Part shown: positions 58,262 through 64,000 of the stretch, in pieces
Layout: every line of letters begins with the position of its first letter
How positions within the stretch are numbered: the first letter of the stretch is position 1
DNA from: Ursus arctos
Lineage: Eukaryota; Chordata; Mammalia; Carnivora; Ursidae
Assembly (NCBI RefSeq): GCF_023065955.2
Contig: NW_026623078.1
Span: forward strand, 7,016,199-7,080,198
Length of the DNA: 64,000 bases
Reading direction: 5' to 3'
The notes under the pieces: generated by a model
Databases searched by the model: none
Seen by the model: only the letters and a program-made list of their open reading frames with translations
What the model was told of the DNA's origin: nothing
Translations under genes and position numbers: made by a program

Positions 58262-59857
58262 TCAGGAAAGGATGCTGTTTTTGTCAAATGCTTTTTCTGC
58301 ATCCATTGAGAGGATCATATGGTTCCTGAGTCTTTTCTTGTTGATATGATGTATCACGCTGATTGATTTGCGAATGTTGAACCTCACTTGCATCCCAGGG
58401 ATGAATCCCACTTGATCGTGATGGATAATCCTTTTAATGTACTGTTGGATCCTATTAGCAAGGATCTTGTTGAGGATTTTGGTGTCCATATTCATTAGGG
58501 AAATTGGTCTGTAATTCTCCTTTTTGATGGGGTCTTTGCATGGTTTGGGGATCAAGGTAATATTGGCCTCATAGAATGAGTTTGGTAGCTTTCCTTCTGT
58601 TTCTATTTTTTGAAATAGCTTTAGGAGAATAGGTATTATTTTTTCTTTGAATGTTTGGTAGAATTCCCCAGGAAAACCATCCGGGCCTGGAGTTTTGTTA
58701 TTTGGAAGGTTGTTTATCAATGACTCAATCTCTTCAAAATTAATTGGACTATTTAAGAAATCAATTTCTTCCTGTTTCAGTCTTGGTAGTTTATAGGTTT
58801 CCAAGAAGGCCTCCATCTCTTCCAGATTGCTTAATTTATTGGCATATAGCTGTTGATAAAAGTTTCTAATAATCCTTCCAATTTCCTTGGTGTTGGTTGT
58901 GACCTCTCCTTTTTCATTCATAATTATATTAATTTGGGTCCTTTCTTTTTTCTTTTGGATAAGTCTTGCCAGTGGTCTGTCAATTTTATTGATTCTCTCA
59001 AAAAACCAGCTTCTAGTCCTGTTGATCTGCTCTATTGTACTTCTGGTTTCTAATTCATTGATTTCTGCTGTAATCGTGGTCAACTGCTTCCTCGTGAGTG
59101 GATTTGGCCTGTTCCTCTGTTGCTGTTCCAGCTTCTTGAGGTGAGAATATAAAAACTGCATTTTAGATTTTTCTATTCTTTTGAGTGAGGCTTGGATGGC
59201 TATGTATTTCCCCCTTAGGACTGCCTTTGCAGTGCCCCATAGGTTTTGGACTGTTGTATTTTCATTCTCATTGGTCTGCATAAATTGTTTAATTTGATTT
59301 TTGATATTCTGGTTTACCGAATCATTCCTGAGCAGGATGATTCTTAGTCTCCAAGTGTTTGGGTTTCTTCCAAATTTTTCCTTGTGGTTGAGTTCCAATT
59401 TCAGAGCGTTGTGGTCTGAGAATATGCAGGGGATAATTTCAATCTTTTGGTATCGGTTGAGACCTGTTTTGTGTCCCAGAACATGGTCTATTCTTGAGAA
59501 TGTTCCATGGGCATTAGAATAGAATGAGTATTCTTTGGTTCTGGGGTGTAGTGTTCTATATATATCTATGAGGTCCAACTCATCGAGTATGGCATTCAAA
59601 GCCTTTGATTCTTTGCTTAGTTTTTGCCAGGGTGTTCTGTCTATTTCTGATAGTGGGGTGTTGAGGTCCCCTACTATTAATGTATTATTATCTATATGTC
59701 TCTTTATTCTGGTTAAGGGTTGGCTTGTGTATCTTGCTGCTCCCCTGTTGGGGGCATATATATTTATAATTCTCATCTCCACTTGTTGGATACATCCTTT
59801 AAGAATAATATAGTGTCCTTCTCTGTCTCTAACTATAGTCTTTAGTTTAAAATCCAA
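58262..59857 (-). pseudogene. L1 ORF2 endonuclease C-part and RT fragment
   Basis: A 531-codon open frame, the longest in the window. It includes endonuclease motifs ([32 protein letters not shown]), the linker, and RT blocks ([53 protein letters not shown]). It frameshifts at AFDK before the FADD motif, which continues in 57710-58054 ([15 protein letters not shown]). The start is missing because of a stop just upstream. Confidence 0.88.
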
Positions 59858-60465
59858 TCTGTCTGATATGAGAATTGCTACCCCAGCTTTCTTTTGAGGT
59901 CCATTTGCGTGAAAGGCGGTACTCCATCCCTTTACTCTCAGTCTGATTGCATCTTTGGGTTCAAAATAAGTCTCTTGTAGGCCTCAAATGGATGGGTCAT
60001 TTCTTTTTATCTGATCTGCAACCCTGTGGCGTTTTATGGGAGCATTCAAGCCATTTGCATTGAGAGTGATTATTGAGAGATATGATTTTAATGATGCCAT
60101 GTTGCCTGTAAAGTCCTTGTTTGTATCGGTTGTGACTTTCTGTTCTGTATCACTCTTGGGGCCTTTTTAGCTTTGTAGAACCCCCCTTAATATCTCCTGT
60201 AGGGCTGGTTTTGTGGTTATGAAATTGGTTAATGACTGGAGATTCTGAAAGGTTTTTATTTCTCCATCAATTCTGAATGACAGCCTTGCTGGATAAAGGA
60301 TCCTTGGCTGCATGTTTTTCTCTGAGAGAGCTTTAAAAATGCCCCTCCCAACCCTTTCTCTCATTCCAGATCTGTGTAGACAGGTCTGATGTAATTCTGA
60401 TACCTTTGCCTTGGTACGTGAGAAATTTCTTTGCCCTCGCCGCTTTCAATACTGTATCCTTGGAA

Positions 60466-61077
60466 CTAACATTTGCGAATATGCAGTATGACGTGACGTG
60501 GCATAGGTTTGTCATGGTTGAGCTTGGGAGGGGTCCTCTCTGCCTCTTGGACATGAAAGCGTGTTTCCTTTGCTAGATTAGGAAAGTTTTCATCTACAAT
60601 TTGTTCAAATATCTCTTCTAGACCTCTGTTTTTCTCCACCCCCTCGGGGATGCCGATGATTCTGACATTGGATCGTTTCATTGAGTCAGTAATCTCCCGT
60701 AACCTACATTCTTGAGATTGGATTTTGTTAAGTCCAGCTTCTATTTTCGTTTTTTCTTCTACTAACCCATCCTCCAATTCGCTAATATGTTCCTCTGCCT
60801 CATTTACCCTCGCTGTCAGAGGCTCTAGTTTTGACTGCATTTGGCTCATAGAATCTTTAATTTCTGCCAGATTTGCTCTCATTTTCACCCTTAGAGATTC
60901 TATATTGTCATTAACATTTTCGTTAATACTTTTTTCAAGTCTACACATCATCTTGACCATTGTTACTCTGAATTCCATTTCTGATAATTTGGTTACATCC
61001 ATATCCATTAGTTCTGTGGCAGAGGCCACAGACTCATTGTCTTTTCTTTGCTGGGGGGGACTTCTCCTTCTCGTCAT
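60466..61077 (-). pseudogene. L1 ORF1, N-terminal two thirds
   Basis: Starts MTRRRSPPQQRKDNESVASA, a strong ORF1 start. A coiled coil runs to about residue 125 and the RNA-recognition domain (SNVRIIGIPEGVEKNRGLEE) begins at about 136. It frameshifts at residue about 197 (MPRHVILHIRK). The C-terminal domain continues in other frames down to 60167. Confidence 0.88.
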
Positions 61078-61180
61078 TCTGATGAGGAGAGGTTGTGGGG
61101 TTGTCCAGAGCCCACATTATTGACCAGGACCCAGGCCATGCACCCTTGTTTTATAGGGATCTTAGGGATGTAGGCTTCTT

Positions 61181-61368
61181 CTTTAAAGATTTTATTTATT
61201 TATGTGGCAGAGAGATAACCAGCGAGAGATGGAACACAAGCAGGTGTGTGGGAGAGGAAGAAGCAGGCTCCCAGCGGAGGAGCCTGATGAGGGACTCCTC
61301 TCCGGAACACCGGGATCACGCCCTGAGCCGGAGACAGAGGCTCAAAGACTATGCCACCCAGGCGCCCC
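61181..61368 (-). mobile_element. Young CAN-SINE inside the L1 5' UTR
   Basis: Antisense with GCCACCCAGGCGCCCC head. AGGGATGTAGGCTTCTT (left, ending 61180) and AGGGTGTGGGCTTCTT (right, from 61369) are the duplicated target. Confidence 0.93.
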
Positions 61369-62356
61369 AGGGTGTGGGCTTCTTGATTTTTCAGCCTGCC
61401 TTCTGGGGGAGGGGCCTGCCGCAGGGATACTCAGGCAACCCTGTTTGGGTAGAGTCTCTGTGTCCCCTGCAAGGGGGGGTGGAGGTGGGCATGCTGTGAG
61501 CCGGTATTTCCAGGCTTTTGTTCTCTGGAGGCTTTCCCTGGCGGCTTACTGTGCCTCTTCTGAGAACAGAGCAGCAGCTGCCGAATCTCAGCCTCTGTCT
61601 CAGAACAGAGGGATTGCGGACCGTTCTCCACTGATGTTCTGGCCACTTTAACTCTGTTTCTGTTGGTGCTGCTCAACCCTGCAGCGTCCCGGGATGTGCG
61701 CCCCACACCCCACGTCCCAGCCCCCACTTCCAGGGCCTGCGGGTCTCTGTCCTTTGTGTTTCTAACACCACCTGCCTTCAGCCGCCAGCCGCCCCCAGGC
61801 GCTCCGGAGCTCCCAGTCTCAGTCTGCTTCCAGTGTGCACACCGGGATTCTGGAGTTCCGTGAGAAGTCTGGTGGCACGCGCTCTCTGTTCAAGGTCCCA
61901 GTCTGTTTTCTCGAGGGTGCCGGTCTGCGAGTCCACCCGCTCCCCCATGCAGGTGGCTACCGCTTCCCAGCGCCCGAATGCGGCGGCTCCCTCCACTGCA
62001 CTGACCCTTCCGTTTATCTTCCGATATCTGTGCTCGGTTTCACGGCTCCCCGCTTCATACCTCAATACCCAGCGCTGGAGATGTTCATTTGTAGAGATCC
62101 AGCTGTATCTTCCTGCGTCTCAGGCTGTTTCCGTGGATGTTCAGACTGGTCTGGTACCTATCCCGCTCGACTCAGGGGACCGGCTGAAAAAGGGGTCCTC
62201 TACTCCTCCGCCATCTTAACTCTGATCTTCAGGCATCAACACTTCTAAAAAATAGAATATTTTCATAACTTTGAAATAAACAAAAAGAATTAGCCATAAA
62301 GAAACTTGATTGATAAATTAGACACATTAAAATTAAGAACTTCTGTTCATTAATAA

Positions 62357-62668
62357 GCCAAAGAAAGACAAATACCATATAATTTCACTCATATGTGGAA
62401 TATAAGAAACAAAACAAGCAAAGGGTGAGGGGAAGAAAAGAGATACAAACCAAAACACAAACTCTTAACTGTAGAGAAAAACAGATGGTTATCAGAGGGG
62501 AGATAAATGGGGGATGAGTGAAATAGGTGATGGAGATTAAGGAGTGTACATCTCTTGATGAGCGCTGAGTAATACATGGAATTGCTGAATCACTATATTG
62601 TACACCTGAAACGAATGTAACACTATATGTTAACTATGCTGAAATTCAAATTTAGAAGAAAAAACTTA
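62357..62668 (+). mobile_element. L1 3' UTR insertion in the ancient L1
   Basis: CCAAAGAAAGACAAATACCA, then TTCACTCATATGTGGAATAT, TTGTACACCTGAAACGAATG and a tail near 62665. Flanked by TTCATTAATAAG and ATCATTAAAAAG, a plausible diverged target-site duplication. Confidence 0.8.
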
Positions 62669-62780
62669 TCATTAAAAAGCAATTATGAGACTGAAAAAAT
62701 AAGCTTATTAAACAGGAGAAAGTATTTGAAATATATATAACTGATTGAAGGCTTGTTTTCAATATATATATAAAATACAC

Positions 62781-62785
<5 letters not shown>

Positions 62786-62827
<42 letters not shown>
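62786..62827 (+). repeat. (TA)n microsatellite
   Basis: About 20 TA units adjoining the tail of the antisense CAN-SINE. Confidence 0.95.
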
Positions 62828-62828
<1 letters not shown>

Positions 62829-63027
62829 CTATTTATTTTAAGAGAGAGAGACAGAGCATACACTGGGGGGGGGGCAGGGCAGAGGAAGAGGGAGAGACAA
62901 ACTCTCTTGCAGACTCTCCACTAAGCATAAAGCCCCGATGCAGGGCTACATCTCGCAACCCTGAGATCATGACCTGAGCCAAAATCAAAGTCCAACACCT
63001 AACTGACTGAGCCACTCAGGTTCCCCC
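62828..63027 (-). mobile_element. CAN-SINE
   Basis: Antisense: TATTTATTTTAAGAGAGAGAG tail, GGGGGGGGGG run, GAGCCACTCAGGTTCCCCC head. Diverged (older) copy inside the ancient L1. Confidence 0.88.
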
Positions 63028-63177
63028 AGAATATATTTTTAAAACCTTTAAAATTCCCAATAATTTAAAAATGGGCAAGACTCTTGAAAAGTCATTATTT
63101 AAAAAAGAATATAACACAGGATGTGTTTTCCTGAATGTTTTTTTTTTCGAAAAACTGACATAACCAAGGACAAATAC

Positions 63178-63417
63178 AAAACAAAACAAAAACCATGAAG
63201 CATGAGAGACTATGGACTGTGAGAAACAAACTGAGGGCTTCAGAGGGGAGGGGGTGGGGGAATGGGATAGACTGGTGATGGGTAGTAAGGAGGGCACATA
63301 TTGCATGGTGCACTGGGTGTTATATGCAACTAACGAATCACTGAACTTTACATCAAAAACGAGGGATGTACTGTATGGTGACTAACATAATATAATAAAA
63401 AAAAACATAAAAAAAAC
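63178..63417 (+). mobile_element. 5'-truncated young L1 3' end
   Basis: AGCATGAGAGACTATGGACT, GGTGCACTGGGTGTTATATG and ACTGTATGGTGACTAACATA with an A tail. About 240 bp, inserted in the ancient L1. Confidence 0.92.
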
Positions 63418-64000
63418 CAAAAACACAGTATAATGAGGATTATCGTAGACTACTCATGAGACAATACATTTGAATAACCATTTTGGAGTACTCTTTGACA
63501 TTATCTGTTATAGTTGAATTTATGCATTCCCTGGAATCCAGCAATCTCATACATACACAACATAAATTCTTGTAAGCATTCACCAAGAGATATGTAGGGT
63601 ATTATTCATTGCAGCATTACTTGTAGTTCCCCCAAACTAGAAACAACCCAAATGTCCCAAAAACAGTAAGGTGGAGATGTGGTACATTCATACAAAGGAA
63701 TAATATGTAGTAATAAAAATAAATGTACTACATTTATATGAAAGATCACCAATAAACCTCAGAAATTTAATTATGAATAAGAGTTTCCAGACACAAAACA
63801 GATGCTGTATGATTTATTTATGTACATTTCAAAATCAGGGAAATTGAAAACTTGGTGATTGATTATTAGTGAAATTTTGAAAACTATCTCTTCTTTTGAA
63901 CAAATACTGTCAAATCATCAAGAGAGAACGTCCCAAATCCTCATTACAGGCAAATTGATGTTACTTAAAGTAGAGACAGAGGTAACTCTGGAGAAAGAAG

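Larger units (their letters stand above)
55784..62230 (-). mobile_element. Full-length young carnivore L1 with 14-bp TSD
   Basis: Target-site duplication AGGCATCAACACTT at 55770-55783 and 62231-62244. The minus element has a 5' end at 62230 (CCGCCATCTTAACTC on plus), a CpG-rich 5' UTR of about 61080-62230, ORF1 at about 60170-61077, ORF2 at about 56060-60100, and a 3' UTR and poly-T at 55784. Two young CAN-SINEs lie inside (56564-56761, 61181-61368); without them it is about 6.06 kb, full length for L1. Coding is broken: ORF1 is frameshifted near 60480, ORF2 has a stop in the endonuclease N-terminus near 59980 and frameshifts near 58270 and 57710, and a SINE splits its C-terminus. It cannot move by itself. 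Confidence 0.95.
62231..64000 (+). mobile_element. Ancient L1 (right part), with further insertions
   Basis: Continuation of the 55205-55783 element: TTAAAATTAAGAACTTCTGT, then after an insertion GGAGAAAGTATTTGAAATAT, then ATTTAAAAATGGGCAAGACTC, then from about 63420 AATGTCCCAAAAACAGTAAGG and TACATTCATACAAAGGAATAA. Three later insertions lie inside. It runs off the window. Confidence 0.75.

Noticed and set aside
58262..59857. Long reverse transcriptase and endonuclease frame as a novel system
   Set aside because: All motifs match ordinary L1 ORF2, and the flanking 5' UTR, ORF1 and target-site duplication confirm an L1.

Overview
This is mammalian nuclear DNA from a carnivore. tRNA-derived CAN-SINEs of the form GGGGCACCTGGGTGGCTCAG...(AAATAAATAAA) recur about every 3-4 kb, and carnivore LINE-1 with the 3' end motif TTAGTCACCATACAGTACATC occurs many times. 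The very young GGGGCGCCTGGGTGG SINEs and this L1 3' end suggest an arctoid caniform (bear or panda, seal or mustelid lineage); the species is inferred, not proven. There are no bacterial features, operons, CRISPR arrays or phage genes.

The window is a stretch of an olfactory receptor (OR) cluster. Four OR loci are visible. At 2267-3241 (minus) is a family-4-like pseudogene with an in-frame stop and lost signature residues. At 19875-20636 (minus) is a 5'-truncated OR4Q3-like receptor, open for 253 codons from TM2 to the C-terminus. At 25290-26276 (plus) is the only fully intact receptor, family 11 (OR11H-like), with a splice acceptor just before its ATG. At 49495-50462 (plus) is a second family 11 receptor, intact through all seven helices, but its only plausible ATG is one base out of frame. 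From memory, OR4 genes followed by OR11G/OR11H genes match the human 14q11.2 OR cluster. The only other gene-derived sequence is a processed VPS29 pseudogene at 31083-31981.

The rest is mostly retrotransposons. Large L1s lie at 7193-14148, 32937-38899 and 55784-62230 (all minus). The last is full length with a 14-bp target-site duplication, carries two young SINEs and sits inside an older L1 that resumes to the window end. Shorter L1 fragments, about 17 CAN-SINEs, several MIR/L2 relics, one LTR-like segment and many microsatellites fill the remainder. Stretches without a recognised element are listed as such.

I found no new multi-gene system. The points worth a second look are: a TTAGGG array at an internal L1 deletion junction (23288-23310); a 136-bp, about 90% identical inverted repeat (27728-27863 and 29575-29710); a textbook twin-primed L1 with a possible short 3' transduction (53566-54330); a 50-bp perfect palindrome in a microsatellite (12561-12610); and the one-base start-codon frameshift in the second OR11 gene.
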